Position numbers and translations under genes: made by a program | DNA from: Halarchaeum grantii | Lineage (GTDB): Archaea > Halobacteriota > Halobacteria > Halobacteriales > Halobacteriaceae | Assembly (NCBI RefSeq): GCF_014647455.2 | Contig: NZ_BMPF01000001.1 | Coordinates: forward strand, 186,001-250,000 | DNA length: 64,000 nucleotides | Reading direction: 5' to 3' | Notes under the pieces: generated by a model | Databases searched by the model: none | The model's input: the letters and a program-made list of their open reading frames with translations, nothing else | Told to the model about the DNA's origin: nothing | In this document: one piece after another, positions 1 through 9,678 of the stretch | Numbering within the stretch: the first letter of the stretch is position 1 | Layout of the letters: every line of letters begins with the position of its first letter

Positions 1-1
1 C

Positions 2-250
2 GATGACCTCGCGGGCGTCGACGCGGAGGACGTCGGCGACTCCTGCTCCGGTATCTCCGGGACGTACGGTTGGAAGGAGGAGAAGTACGAGACGTCGATG
101 AAGATCGGCGAGGAGATGTTCGACCACATGGAGGACGCCGAGGGCGAGGTCGGCATGACGGAGTGTCCGACCTGCGCGATGCAGATGGAGCACGGCACCG
201 GCTACGAGATCCGACACCCGCTCGAAGTCGTCGCCGCGGCGCTCACGTAG
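2..250 (+). CDS. glpC: GlpC-like anaerobic glycerol-3-phosphate dehydrogenase subunit C, C-terminal fragment
   Basis: This is the last 82 residues of a gene that begins before the window. It carries a cysteine-rich CCG-type segment (DSCSGISGTYG), then ECPTCAMQMEHGTG and RHPLEVVAAAL, which matches the end of GlpC. GlpC is the iron-sulfur subunit that passes electrons from the GlpAB glycerol-3-phosphate dehydrogenase to the quinone pool at the membrane. The usual CCG triplet reads CSG here. The rest of the protein is outside the window, so another CCG-domain oxidoreductase subunit cannot be fully excluded. Confidence 0.75.
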   Translation, partial: DDLAGVDAEDVGDSCSGISGTYGWKEEKYETSMKIGEEMFDHMEDAEGEVGMTECPTCAMQMEHGTGYEIRHPLEVVAAALT

Positions 251-291
251 GCCCGCCGCGTTTACGTCGCCGGCGCCCCTCGAACGACGCG

Positions 292-1332
292 ATGCCCGAA
301 CCCAGACGCCCTCGGCCGGACGCGCAGGTCGAGGAACTCCCCCTCCTCACTGACACCGCGACGGTGACGCGCGTGGACGCGCTCGATGAACGGCGCGGCG
401 ACGAGATACGGCGCGCCGTCCACCGACTCCTCCGCGAGCACGGCGCGGACGTGACGCGCCACATCGACGACGACGGGATCGCGTGGAACGCCCTCGAACG
501 GGAGCTCCACGATATCGACCTCCCGCGAGTGACGCGGCGGAAACTCGGCGTGCTCCGGGAGCGCCACGAGCGCGACTACCCCTCGCTCGTCGAGGTCGCC
601 TTCGACCCCGCGACCGAGTTCGACTTCGCGCCCGGCCAGTTCGTCACCATCCGCTTTCGCGGCACGCCGCGCCCGTACTCGCTCGCGTCCTCGCCGAACG
701 ACGAGGAGCTGTCGCTCTGCGTCCGCCGCGTGCCGGGCGGGCGCCTCTCCGAGAAGCTCTGCACGGACCTCGAACCCGGCGACCACCTCCCCGAACTGCG
801 CGGGCCGAACGGCGACTTCACCCTGCAGGACCACTCCGCGAGGGACATGGCCTTCCTCGCGACGGGGACGGGCGTCGCGCCGCTGCGCTCGATGATCCGC
901 TACGTCTTCGAGGAGGGGCTCGACACCTACGAGGGCGAGGCCCGCGACATCTGGCTCTTCCTCGGCACCGCGTGGGCGGACGACTGCGCCTTCCGCGAGG
1001 AGTTCCGCGCGCTCGACGCCGCCCACGAGCACTTCCACTACGTCCCGTGTCTCACGCGCGAACGCTACCTCACGGGCTGGACGGGCGAGACGGGCTACGT
1101 CCAGCAGACGCTCCTGAAGTACGTCGAGGACGGCGTCGAGGCGCCCGACCTGAGCGTGGGTCTCCGCGAGTTCCTCGACGCCGAGCCCGAGACGGACATC
1201 GACGCGCGCATCGACCCCACGGAGCTCGAAGTGTACGCTTGCGGGGTGTCCGCGATGGTGCAGACGCTCGAGGACGTCTGCTCGTGCGTCGGCGTCTCCG
1301 GCGGCGACATCCGCGGCGAGGGCTACGGGTAG
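292..1332 (+). CDS. FAD/NAD(P)-binding oxidoreductase of the ferredoxin reductase (FNR) type
   Basis: The protein has 346 aa. Residues 1-85 form an acidic helical extension with no recognised domain. An FNR-type FAD-binding barrel follows, with the flavin motif RPYSLASSP. The NAD(P)-binding half has LATGTGVAPLRSM and ends with the conserved YACG motif. It probably moves electrons between NAD(P)H and a small redox carrier; the partner is unknown. The ATG was chosen because it lies 41 nt after the glpC stop; upstream in-frame sequence overlaps glpC and is not protein-like. It may be co-transcribed with the glpC-like gene. Confidence 0.8.
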   Translation: MPEPRRPRPDAQVEELPLLTDTATVTRVDALDERRGDEIRRAVHRLLREHGADVTRHIDDDGIAWNALERELHDIDLPRVTRRKLGVLRERHERDYPSLVEVAFDPATEFDFAPGQFVTIRFRGTPRPYSLASSPNDEELSLCVRRVPGGRLSEKLCTDLEPGDHLPELRGPNGDFTLQDHSARDMAFLATGTGVAPLRSMIRYVFEEGLDTYEGEARDIWLFLGTAWADDCAFREEFRALDAAHEHFHYVPCLTRERYLTGWTGETGYVQQTLLKYVEDGVEAPDLSVGLREFLDAEPETDIDARIDPTELEVYACGVSAMVQTLEDVCSCVGVSGGDIRGEGYG

Positions 1333-1386
1333 CGCGGCGTGCGGTGACGACACACGTAAGGCCCGGTGGTGACTACTCTCGCGGCA

Positions 1387-2670
1387 ATGAGTGACAGCGC
1401 GCGCGACGGCGAGGGGTCGGTGCGGCTCGTCGGGACCGCGCACGTCTCCGCGGACTCCGTCGCGGAGGTCGAACGCGTCATCGAGGAAGAAGACCCGGAC
1501 ACGGTGGCGGTCGAGCTCGACGAGGGGCGCTACCGGCAGATGAAGGGCGAGACGCCCGACGAGATCGCGCCGGCAGACCTCCTGCAGGGGAGCATGGCGC
1601 TCCAGTTCCTCGCGTACTGGCTGCTCTCCTACGTCCAACAGCGCATGGGCGAGCGCTTCGACATCCAGCCGGGCGCGGACATGCTCGCCGCCGTCGAGAC
1701 GGCCGAAGCCATCGGGAGCGACGTCGCGCTCGTCGACCGCGACATCCAGGTGACGATCCAGCGCTTCTGGGCGCGCATGAGCGCGTGGGAGAAACTGCGG
1801 ATGGTCGGCCAGCTCGCGCTCGCCGTCCTCGGCGTCGGCGGCGGCAAAGAGGAGGAGATGTCGATGGCGGACCTCACGGACGCCGACGTCGTCTCCGCGA
1901 TGATGGAGGAGTTCCGCCAGTTCAGTCCCGAGGGCGCCGAGGCGCTCATCGACGAGCGCGACGCCTACCTCGCGCACAACATCGTGAACCTCCGCGAGCA
2001 GGGGAAACACGTCGTCGCCGTCGTCGGCGCCGGCCACAGGGCCGGCATCGAGCGCTACCTCGCCCACCCCGAGGAGCTGCCGCCGATGGACGAGCTGACG
2101 GGCCGCGCCGAGAAGCGCTTCTCGCTCGCGAAGGTCGTCGGCGCGCTCCTCACGCTCGGCTTCCTCGCGTTCTTCGTGCTCGTCCTGATGGCGGGCGTGA
2201 ACGACGCCGTCGTCCTCCGGCTCTTCGTCGCGTGGTTCCTCTTCAACGGCGTCATCGCCGCCGGACTCGCGCTCCTCGGCGGCGCACACTGGACGTCCGC
2301 CGGCGTCGGCGGCGCCGTCGCGTGGCTCACCTCCATCAATCCCCTGCTGGCGCCCGGCTGGTTCGCGGGCTACGTCGAGTTGCGCTACACGCCCGTGCGT
2401 ATCAGCGACATCGGGACGCTGAACGAGATCATGAGCGACGAGACGCTCCCCGTCAGGGAGGTGTTCTCGCGGATGACCGACGTCCCGCTCTTCCGGCTCA
2501 TCGCCGTCGTCGCGCTCACGAACGTCGGGAGCATGATCGCGAGCTTCCTCTTCATCCCGCTCGTCCTCCCGCTCGTCGGCGGGCCGTTCGACAGCGTCGG
2601 CGAAGTCCTCGCCGTGCTCCTGCGTGGCGCGCAGAACAGCCTCGACCTCATCCGGGGGCTCGTCGCGTGA
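1387..2670 (+). CDS. TraB/PrgY family membrane protein
   Basis: The protein has 427 aa. The N-terminal half is a TraB domain with the conserved GTAHVS near residue 17, VAVELDEGRY, and VAVVGAGHRAG in the second half. The C-terminal 170 residues contain about four hydrophobic membrane segments. TraB proteins in enterococci shut down sex pheromone; in archaea a membrane-bound hydrolase or protease-like role is suspected but unproven. The ATG at 1387 is preferred over one 21 nt earlier because the TraB domain starts shortly after it. The next gene starts 55 nt downstream on the same strand. Confidence 0.8.
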   Translation: MSDSARDGEGSVRLVGTAHVSADSVAEVERVIEEEDPDTVAVELDEGRYRQMKGETPDEIAPADLLQGSMALQFLAYWLLSYVQQRMGERFDIQPGADMLAAVETAEAIGSDVALVDRDIQVTIQRFWARMSAWEKLRMVGQLALAVLGVGGGKEEEMSMADLTDADVVSAMMEEFRQFSPEGAEALIDERDAYLAHNIVNLREQGKHVVAVVGAGHRAGIERYLAHPEELPPMDELTGRAEKRFSLAKVVGALLTLGFLAFFVLVLMAGVNDAVVLRLFVAWFLFNGVIAAGLALLGGAHWTSAGVGGAVAWLTSINPLLAPGWFAGYVELRYTPVRISDIGTLNEIMSDETLPVREVFSRMTDVPLFRLIAVVALTNVGSMIASFLFIPLVLPLVGGPFDSVGEVLAVLLRGAQNSLDLIRGLVA

Positions 2671-2725
2671 ACTACGTCGAACCGGTGGTTCGACTGGCGC
2701 ACACTCGCCGCGCGAGGTGGCTCGC

Positions 2726-3340
2726 GTGAGCGCCTCGCTCACGTCGCGGCTCACCTTCAGCGCCGACGAACTGCGGGACCTGCTCGTCGCGTGGCTCGCG
2801 CTCGGTGTCGCGTTCGCGTTCTTCTACGAGCGCGTCACCGCGACGGCGCTCGCGGGCTACGTCACCTCGCGGGCGTTCCTGCTCGCGCTCGCGGCGAGCC
2901 TCCTCACGGCGGGTATCGGCTTCCTCCTCCACGAGCTCGCGCACAAGGTCGTCGCCGTCCGCTACGGGCAGGTCGCGGCGTTCCGCGCGGACTACGGGAT
3001 GCTCGCGCTCGCCGTCCTCGGCGGGCTCGCGGGCTTCCTCTTCGCCGCACCGGGCGCCGTCGTCCACCGTGGCCGGCTCACCGAGCGCCAGAACGGCCTC
3101 ATCGCGCTCGCCGGGCCGGTGACGAACCTCGCGCTCGCCGCGATATTCGCGCCGCTCGCCTTCCTCGGCGTCGACCTCGGGATGCGCGGCCTCTCCATCA
3201 ACCTCCTGCTCGCGGGGTTCAACATGCTGCCCGTCGGGCCGCTCGACGGGAGGAGCGTCGTCTCGTGGAGCAAGGCCGTCTACGCCCTCGTCGCCGTCCC
3301 GTCCGTCCTGCTCGGCGTGGCCGCGCTGTTGTACGTCTGA
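2726..3340 (+). CDS. Site-2 protease family (M50) intramembrane zinc metalloprotease
   Basis: The protein has 204 aa and is almost entirely hydrophobic. It carries the zinc-binding HELAH motif and the second metal-ligand region NMLPVGPLDGR (N-x2-P-x4-D-G). These are the two signatures of site-2 proteases, which cut membrane proteins within the bilayer. It has no PDZ or CBS domain, so it is a minimal version of the family. The GTG at 2726 has an upstream GAGGTGG; an earlier in-frame GTG at 2717 is possible. The substrate is unknown. It follows the TraB-family gene closely and may be co-transcribed with it. Confidence 0.82.
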   Translation: MSASLTSRLTFSADELRDLLVAWLALGVAFAFFYERVTATALAGYVTSRAFLLALAASLLTAGIGFLLHELAHKVVAVRYGQVAAFRADYGMLALAVLGGLAGFLFAAPGAVVHRGRLTERQNGLIALAGPVTNLALAAIFAPLAFLGVDLGMRGLSINLLLAGFNMLPVGPLDGRSVVSWSKAVYALVAVPSVLLGVAALLYV

Positions 3341-3385
3341 GCATACATCGCTATCCTTTTCGCCCCCGATTACGCACGGTCGTGT

Positions 3386-4369
3386 ATGAGTGAGGACGAT
3401 GCCGAGGGCATGACGTACGCCGAGGCAGGCGTCGACATCGACGCGAGCGAGGCCGCGACCGCCGCGCTCGTCGACGCCGTCGCGGACGTCGGGAACACCA
3501 CGGACTACGCGGGACTCGTGCCGATGGGCGAGCAGTACCTCGCGCTCGCGACGGACGGCGTCGGCACGAAACTGCTCGTCGCCGAAGCCCTCGAGGACTA
3601 CTCGACGGTGGGCATCGACTGCATCGCGATGAACGTCAACGACCTCGCCGCCGCCGGCGTCGAACCCGCCGCGTTCGTCGACTACCTCGCCGTCGACGAG
3701 CCGAGCGAGGAGCTCACCGCGCAGGTCGGCGAGGGGCTCGCGGCGGGCGCCGAGGAGGCCGGGATGGCGCTCGTCGGCGGCGAGACGGCGGTCATGCCCG
3801 AAGTCGTGAAGGGCTTCGACCTCGCCGGCACCGTCGCCGGCCTCGCAGACGAGGACGACCTCCTGCCCGGCGAGGCCGAGGCGGGCGACGCGCTCGTCGG
3901 CTTCGCGTCCTCGGGCATCCACTCGAACGGCCTCACGCTCGCCCGGCAGGCCGCGACGAAGGGCGAGGGGAGCTATCACGACGACTACCCCTACGACGGC
4001 TACGACACGGTCGGCGAGGCCCTGCTGGAGCCGACGCGCATCTACACCTATCTGCTCCCGTCGCTCCACGACCTCGACATCCACGCGGCCGCGCACGTCA
4101 CCGGCGGCGGCTGGACGAACCTCGCGCGGATGGGCGACTACGCCTACGACGTCACGGACCCACTCCCCGCACAGGACGTCTTCGCGTTCGTCGCCGAGCG
4201 CGGGGACGTTTCCGAGGAGGAGATGCACCGCACGTTCAACATGGGCACCGGGTTCGTCGTCGCGTGCCCCGAGGACGAGGCCGACGACCTGATCGCCACG
4301 ACGGACGGCGAGCGCATCGGCACCGTTCGCGAGGGCGACGGTGTCGAGATCCGCGGCCTCACCCTCTAG
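3386..4369 (+). CDS. purM: Phosphoribosylformylglycinamidine cyclo-ligase (AIR synthetase)
   Basis: PurM (327 aa) closes the imidazole ring of FGAM with ATP to give AIR, the fifth step of de novo purine synthesis. Family motifs are all present: TYAEAGVDI at the N-terminus, ATDGVGTK, NVNDLAAAGVEP, GGETAVMP and SSGIHSNG. Length is normal. A pyrimidine-rich TATA-like stretch (tatcctttt, 3352-3360) lies about 30 nt upstream, so the mRNA is probably nearly leaderless. No other purine gene is adjacent. Confidence 0.93.
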   Translation: MSEDDAEGMTYAEAGVDIDASEAATAALVDAVADVGNTTDYAGLVPMGEQYLALATDGVGTKLLVAEALEDYSTVGIDCIAMNVNDLAAAGVEPAAFVDYLAVDEPSEELTAQVGEGLAAGAEEAGMALVGGETAVMPEVVKGFDLAGTVAGLADEDDLLPGEAEAGDALVGFASSGIHSNGLTLARQAATKGEGSYHDDYPYDGYDTVGEALLEPTRIYTYLLPSLHDLDIHAAAHVTGGGWTNLARMGDYAYDVTDPLPAQDVFAFVAERGDVSEEEMHRTFNMGTGFVVACPEDEADDLIATTDGERIGTVREGDGVEIRGLTL

Positions 4370-4594
4370 ACACACCACCGCCGCAACTGTTTCCCGCCGC
4401 GTGCGCGCCCGACGGACCGCTCAGACGCACATCGCGCCACAGTCGCGCCACAGTGCGCGCACCGGTGGTCGCCCGCGCGCGTCGACCGTGCCCGTGAGCG
4501 CCGGAAGTGGAGTCCGGCCGTCCGTCCGGCGAGCACGACGCGTGCGGCCGTTCCCCGTGCCGTCGTCCACTTTCACCACGGTGTACCCACGGGG

Positions 4595-4601
4595 TTTTAT
4601 A
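4595..4601 (+). promoter_or_regulatory. TATA box of top6B-top6A
   Basis: TTTTATA centred 33 nt before the top6B ATG, which places transcription start a few bases before the start codon. The 225 bases between purM and this box show no convincing gene. Confidence 0.6.
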
Positions 4602-4630
4602 GCCGCATAGCCAACGTCGTAGGCACGGAA

Positions 4631-7012
4631 ATGACGTCCTTCCAGTCGACACTCGCCGATGGAGACGACGGCATCGCGGAGGAGCTCGCCGCGAGCCAGC
4701 GCGAGATCTCCATCGCCGAGTTCTTCGAGAAGAACAAGCACATGCTGGGCTTCGACTCCGGGGCCCGCGGGCTCGTCACGGCCGTCAAGGAAGCCGTCGA
4801 CAACGCCCTCGACGCCACGGAGGAGGCCGGTATCCTCCCCGACATCTACGTCGAGATTCAGGAGCACGGGGACTACTACACGCTCGTCGTCGAGGACAAC
4901 GGCCCCGGCATCACCAAAGAGCAGATCCCGAAGATCTTCGGCAAGCTCCTCTACGGCTCCCGCTTCCACGCCCGCGAACAGTCGCGGGGCCAGCAGGGCA
5001 TCGGGATCTCGGCCGCCGTCCTCTACAGCCAGCTCACCTCCGGCACGCCCGCGAAGATCACCTCGCGCACGCAGGGCTCGAGCGAGGCCAACTACTACGA
5101 GCTCGTCATCGACACGGACACGAACGAACCGGTCATCAGCGAGGAACAGACGACGTCGTGGGACCGCTCGCACGGCACCCGCATCGAGCTCGAAATGGAG
5201 GCGAACATGCGCGCGCGGGGTCAACTCCACGACTACGTCGAGCACACCGCCGTCGTGAACCCGCACGCACGCCTCGAACTCCGCGAGCCGAAGGGCGAGT
5301 TCAAGTTCGAGCGCGCGGAGGGCGCGACCCTCCCCGCCGAGACCGAGGAGATCCGCCCGCACCCCCACGGCGTGGAACTCGGCGCGCTCATCAAGATGCT
5401 CGACCAGACGGACTCCCGGACGGTTCGGGGCTTCCTCCGCGAGGAGTTCACGCGCGTCGGCGCGAAAACCGCCGACAGTATCTGTGACGCCTTCCGCGAC
5501 CGCCACTACGGCCGCGAGCTCGCGTGGACGCTCCCCACCGCGAGCGAGGCTGACCTCGAGGCCGCGCTCCGCGACGCCGTCTCGAACAAGCCCGCCGACG
5601 ACACGGAGGCGTTCGCGGCCGCCGTCGCGGACGCGCTCCGCGAACGCGGCGCGCTCGCCTACACCGATCTCGAGACGCTCGTCGCCGACGCCGCCGCCGA
5701 CGCCGAGGGCGCGACCTCCTTCGGCGCGACCGTCCGGGGACACGTCGTCGACGCCGCGTGGGGCGTCCTCACCGCGGACCGCCGCAGCGACCTCTACCGA
5801 CACGTCGACGCCGCCACCTCGAACCAGAAGGACGACGCGACGGTGGACGCGCTCGCCGAGCGCCTCGCCGCGAAGTTCGGCGAGGAGACGCCGCGCGACC
5901 GCCTGACGCGCGACGGCCTCCGCGACTTCGTCGTGCGCGCCGCCGAGACGACCGAGGACGTCGACGGCGCGACCGTCGGCGAGACCGCCCGTGAGAACAT
6001 CACGGAAGAACTCTGGATGAACGCCCACACCGTCACGGACGACCTCCCGAGCGCTGCGGACGTCGAGGGCGACCGGAACCTCGCGCGCGACCTGCTCGCC
6101 GCGATGAGTTCCGTGGACGTGATGGCGCCACCGACGTCGTGTCTCTCGCCGATCGAGGCCGACCTCATCGAGGCCGGCCTCCGCAAGGAGTTCGACGCGG
6201 AGTTCTACGCCGCCGCGACGCGCGACGCGGACGTCCACGGCGGCGACCCGTTCGTCGTCGAGGCAGGCATCGCCTACGGCGGCGACCTCGCCGCCGAGGG
6301 GACCGTGGACGTGATGCGCTTCGCGAACCGCGTCCCGCTCGTCTACCAGCGCGGCGCCTGCGCGACGACGAAGGTCCTCAAGCAGATCGGCTGGCGGAAC
6401 TACGGCCTCGACCAGCCGGGCGGGAGCGGCCTGCCGAACGGCCCGTGCGTCATCATGGTGCACGTCGCCTCGACGAACGTACCGTTCACGAGCGAGTCGA
6501 AGGACGCGCTCGCGTCGGTCCCGGAGATCGAGGACGAGATCGAGCTCGCGGTCCGCGAGGCCGCCCGCGAACTGAAGAGCTTCCTGAACAAGCGCCGCTC
6601 GATGCAGAAGCGCCGCGAGAAGCAGAACGTCATCATGGACGTCCTCCCGAAGATGGCCGACAAGGTCTCGGAGATGACCGGCCGCGAGCCCGTGGCCGTC
6701 GAGGACTCGCTCGCGCGCATCATGAACAACGTCCTCGTCGAGCGCGAACGCGACGGCGAGGCCGTGACACTCACCGTCGAGAACCACACGAGCGCCGGCG
6801 CGGACCTCGAGGTCACCGAAATCGTCTCCGCCGAACCCGCGAACGTCAGCGAGGGCACCGTCGTCGAGATGGACGGCGAGTGGTTCGTGAAGTGGTCGCC
6901 CTCCGTCTCCGGCGGCGACGACGCGGCGCTCACCTACACCGTCAGCGACGACGCCGACTGCGACCTCTCCGTGAGCGGCGTCGAAGAGGAGAAACTCACC
7001 GTCAACCGATGA
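4631..7012 (+). CDS. top6B: DNA topoisomerase VI subunit B
   Basis: This is the 793-aa ATPase subunit of the A2B2 type IIB topoisomerase, which passes one duplex through another to relax and decatenate DNA. GHKL ATPase motifs are clear: EAVDNALDA (54-62), EDNGPGI (88-94) and SRGQQGIG (118-125). The transducer region includes the CLSPIE motif near residue 502, and a beta-rich C-terminal domain closes the protein. Between the H2TH region (about residue 300) and CLSPIE there is an acidic helical insertion of roughly 180 residues, absent from the shorter crenarchaeal proteins. It overlaps top6A by 4 nt (ATGA). Confidence 0.96.
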   Translation: MTSFQSTLADGDDGIAEELAASQREISIAEFFEKNKHMLGFDSGARGLVTAVKEAVDNALDATEEAGILPDIYVEIQEHGDYYTLVVEDNGPGITKEQIPKIFGKLLYGSRFHAREQSRGQQGIGISAAVLYSQLTSGTPAKITSRTQGSSEANYYELVIDTDTNEPVISEEQTTSWDRSHGTRIELEMEANMRARGQLHDYVEHTAVVNPHARLELREPKGEFKFERAEGATLPAETEEIRPHPHGVELGALIKMLDQTDSRTVRGFLREEFTRVGAKTADSICDAFRDRHYGRELAWTLPTASEADLEAALRDAVSNKPADDTEAFAAAVADALRERGALAYTDLETLVADAAADAEGATSFGATVRGHVVDAAWGVLTADRRSDLYRHVDAATSNQKDDATVDALAERLAAKFGEETPRDRLTRDGLRDFVVRAAETTEDVDGATVGETARENITEELWMNAHTVTDDLPSAADVEGDRNLARDLLAAMSSVDVMAPPTSCLSPIEADLIEAGLRKEFDAEFYAAATRDADVHGGDPFVVEAGIAYGGDLAAEGTVDVMRFANRVPLVYQRGACATTKVLKQIGWRNYGLDQPGGSGLPNGPCVIMVHVASTNVPFTSESKDALASVPEIEDEIELAVREAARELKSFLNKRRSMQKRREKQNVIMDVLPKMADKVSEMTGREPVAVEDSLARIMNNVLVERERDGEAVTLTVENHTSAGADLEVTEIVSAEPANVSEGTVVEMDGEWFVKWSPSVSGGDDAALTYTVSDDADCDLSVSGVEEEKLTVNR

Positions 7013-8109
7013 GCTCAGACACCACCCCAGACGACGCGGAGGCGCGCGAGCGCCTCACCGACATGGCCGCAGAGTTCTACGACCAGTTCGCCGACGGGGA
7101 CGTTCCGAGCATGACGCTCCCGACGCGCTCGAAGTCGAACATCGTCTTCGACGAGGACGCGGGCGTCTGGGTGTACGGCGACCGCACCTCGACGCGCTCC
7201 GCGAACTCCGTCAGCGGCGCGCGGAAGCTCCTGAAGTCCGTCTACACCATCGACTTCCTCGCCCAGCAACTCGACGAGGACCGCTCCTCGACGCTGCGTG
7301 AACTCTACTACCTCTCCGAGTCGTGGGGCGAGGAGGAGGCGCAGTTCAACAACCAGTCGGAGTCCGACAAGCTCGTCGAGGACCTCGAAATCGTCTCCGG
7401 CGTGAAGCGCGAGGACTTCCACATGCGCCCCGAGGAATCGGGCGCGAAGGTGATGGGGCCCCTCCGCATCCGCGAGCAGACGAATCGCGGCGACCGCGAG
7501 ATCCACTGTCAGGAGGACGTCGGGCAGGGCGGCTACCAGATCCCGAACAACCCCGACACCATCGAGTTCCTCGACCACGACACCGACTTCGTCCTCTGCG
7601 TGGAGACCGGTGGGATGCGCGACCGCCTCGTCGAGAACGGCTTCGACGACGAGTACAACGCCCTCGTCGTCCACCTCGGCGGCCAGCCAGCGCGCGCGAC
7701 GCGGCGCCTCACCAAGCGCCTCCACGACGAACTCGACCTCCCGGTCACGGTCTTCACGGACGGTGACCCGTGGAGCTACCGCATCTTCGGATCCGTCTCC
7801 TACGGGTCGATCAAGTCCGCGCACCTCTCGGAGTACCTCGCGACGCCGGACGCGCAGTTCATCGGCATCCGGCCCGCCGACATCGTCGAGTACGACCTCC
7901 CCACCGACCCGCTCGGTGACTCGGACGTGAACGCCCTCGAGAGCGAACTCGAGGACCCGCGCTTCCAGTCCGACTTCTGGACGGAGCAGATCGAGCTCCA
8001 GCTCGACATCGGGAAGAAGGCCGAACAGCAGGCGCTCGCCTCGCGCGGGCTGGACTTCGTCACGGACACCTACCTCCCCGAGCGACTGGACGAGATGGGC
8101 GTCCTGTAG
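7009..8109 (+). CDS. top6A: DNA topoisomerase VI subunit A
   Basis: This is the 366-aa DNA-cleaving subunit, homologous to the meiotic protein Spo11. The catalytic tyrosine lies in [10 protein letters not shown] (Tyr100/101, most likely the second). The TOPRIM domain has its acidic residues in CVETGG and FTDGDPW, which bind the magnesium for strand cleavage. The ATG overlaps the top6B stop codon, so the subunits are probably translationally coupled. Length is normal for the family. Confidence 0.96.
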   Translation: MSSDTTPDDAEARERLTDMAAEFYDQFADGDVPSMTLPTRSKSNIVFDEDAGVWVYGDRTSTRSANSVSGARKLLKSVYTIDFLAQQLDEDRSSTLRELYYLSESWGEEEAQFNNQSESDKLVEDLEIVSGVKREDFHMRPEESGAKVMGPLRIREQTNRGDREIHCQEDVGQGGYQIPNNPDTIEFLDHDTDFVLCVETGGMRDRLVENGFDDEYNALVVHLGGQPARATRRLTKRLHDELDLPVTVFTDGDPWSYRIFGSVSYGSIKSAHLSEYLATPDAQFIGIRPADIVEYDLPTDPLGDSDVNALESELEDPRFQSDFWTEQIELQLDIGKKAEQQALASRGLDFVTDTYLPERLDEMGVL

Positions 8110-8112
8110 GCG

Positions 8113-8868
8113 TTATTCTCCCTCGCGCGGCCGGTCGAGCACCACGGGGACGCCGCGCGAGGCGACGTCGGCGGCGAACGCTTCGTCGTCCGCGGCGAGC
8201 GCGCCGAACGTGTTGTAGTGGATGGGGAGCACGAGGTCCGGGCGCAGGTCGTGCGCGAGGTCGGCGGCGCCGTGGCGGTCCATCGTGAACGACTGGGCGA
8301 TGGACGGGAGGAGGACGTCCACGTCGAGGTCGCCGTGCTCGTCGACGACGTCCGAGTCGCCCGTCCAGAAGTACGCGCGTTCGTCGAGCACGAAGCGATA
8401 CCCACAGCCGAACTCGTAAGGGTGGTCGTCGCGCGGGCCGTCCGCGCGGTTGTACGCGGGCACGACGTCGATACCGACGCCCGCGACGTCGAGGTGGTCG
8501 CCGTACGCGACGCGCTCGATCTCGTAGTCGAGGTCTTCGGGCTCCGCGACATCGCGTCCGGAGCTCTCGCGGACGCCCTCGGCGGAGACGCCCTCGTAGA
8601 CGACGACGGTGGCGTCCGACGTCGCGACGCGGCGCACGCCCTCGTCGTCGTAGTGGTGGTCGTGCGTGACGAGGACGACGTCGCCGTCGCGCGCGTCGTA
8701 CGCCCGCCCGTGGGGATGCGGGTGGGTGCCGTAGTCGTCGTCCCACGCCCCGTCGAGCGTGCCGTAGCGCCCGGGGTCCGTGTAGACGACGGTGCCGTCC
8801 GCCGTCTCGACGCGAGCGCACGCGTAGCCGAGCCACTCGAGCGTGTGCGAACCGAAGGTGACGGTCAT
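8113..8868 (-). CDS. Metallo-beta-lactamase fold hydrolase (UlaG-like)
   Basis: The protein has 251 aa. The metal-binding loop reads THDHHYDDEG, with FWTGDSDVV and LPIHYNTFG further on supplying later metal ligands. The layout fits the UlaG-like branch of the MBL superfamily, but the loop departs from the canonical H-x-H-x-D-H. The substrate cannot be inferred. Its 3' end faces that of top6A across 3 nt. The gene starts 30 nt after the HAD hydrolase stop, so it is probably the last gene of the ligase-HAD-MBL unit. Confidence 0.75.
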   Translation of the reverse strand: MTVTFGSHTLEWLGYACARVETADGTVVYTDPGRYGTLDGAWDDDYGTHPHPHGRAYDARDGDVVLVTHDHHYDDEGVRRVATSDATVVVYEGVSAEGVRESSGRDVAEPEDLDYEIERVAYGDHLDVAGVGIDVVPAYNRADGPRDDHPYEFGCGYRFVLDERAYFWTGDSDVVDEHGDLDVDVLLPSIAQSFTMDRHGAADLAHDLRPDLVLPIHYNTFGALAADDEAFAADVASRGVPVVLDRPREGE

Positions 8869-8898
8869 ACCGAGACGTGTGCGTTCGCGCTCCTAAAG

Positions 8899-9678
8899 CT
8901 ACGCCTCGCGGAAGACCCGGACGGCCGCCCCGATGTCGTCCACCACGACGTCCGCGTCGGGCCCGCCGTCCGCGCGCCCGAGGCCGGTCCGCACGCGGAC
9001 GGTGGTCATCCCGGCGCGCTCGCCGAACGCGACGTCCGTCGCGGGGTTGTCGCCGACGACGACGGTGTCCGCGGCGGGGACGCCGAGGCGCTCCGCGACG
9101 ATGCCCGCGGTCTCCACGGAGGGTTTGCCGAGGACGACGTCCGGGTCGCGCTCGACGACGCCCGAAATCGCGTGGACGACGGCGCCCGACCCCGGGACCG
9201 GGCCGTCGGGTGTCGGAATGGTGCGGTCGGGGTCGGTGCCGACGAAGCCGACGGCCCCCGAGTCGCCGAACGCGCGCAGCGCCGCGTGCATGTCGTCGTA
9301 GTCGAAGTCGGGGTCATAGCCGGCGACGACGCACTCGCACGCCGTGGGGTCGGCGACGAGCGAGACGCCGGCGTCGCGGAGCTGCGCGACGATGTCGTCG
9401 CCGGCGATCGCGTAGACCGCGTCGTCGGCGTGGTGCTCGCGGAGGTAGGCGAGCGTGGCCGTGCAGGCGGTCACGACCTCCGCTGGCGCGGCCTCGATGC
9501 CGAGGTCGCGCAGGCGCGCCGCGTACGCCTCCGGAGGGACCGTCGGGTTGTTCGTGAGGAAGCAGACGGCCTCGACGCGCTCGCGGATCGCCGCCGCCGC
9601 GTCGCGCGCGCCCGGGAGGAGGCCGTCGCCGCTCACCAGCGTGCCGTCGAGGTCGAGGACGGCGGCGCGCGGCGTCAC
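8899..9678 (-). CDS. HAD-IIA family sugar-phosphate or nucleotide phosphatase
   Basis: The protein has 259 aa. HAD motif I is LDLDGTLVSG (nucleophile Asp9, acid/base Asp11), motif II lies in FLTNNPT, the lysine of motif III is in LGKPSVETAG, and motif IV is VVGDNPATDVAFG. The C2-type cap between motifs II and III marks subfamily IIA (NagD/4-nitrophenylphosphatase-like). The substrate is unknown. The GTG start overlaps the ligase stop codon in GTGA, so translation is probably coupled to the ligase. Confidence 0.82.
   Translation of the reverse strand: MTPRAAVLDLDGTLVSGDGLLPGARDAAAAIRERVEAVCFLTNNPTVPPEAYAARLRDLGIEAAPAEVVTACTATLAYLREHHADDAVYAIAGDDIVAQLRDAGVSLVADPTACECVVAGYDPDFDYDDMHAALRAFGDSGAVGFVGTDPDRTIPTPDGPVPGSGAVVHAISGVVERDPDVVLGKPSVETAGIVAERLGVPAADTVVVGDNPATDVAFGERAGMTTVRVRTGLGRADGGPDADVVVDDIGAAVRVFREA

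Noticed and set aside
262-2754. Long open frame on the minus strand (830 codons)
   Set aside because: It lies antisense to the flavin reductase and TraB genes. Its product is Arg/Glu/Val/Asp-rich with no motif, as expected for the mirror of GC-rich halophile genes.
4421-6787. Long open frame on the minus strand opposite top6B
   Set aside because: Same reason: it shadows a certain gene, has no domain, and its composition is that of reversed acidic codons.
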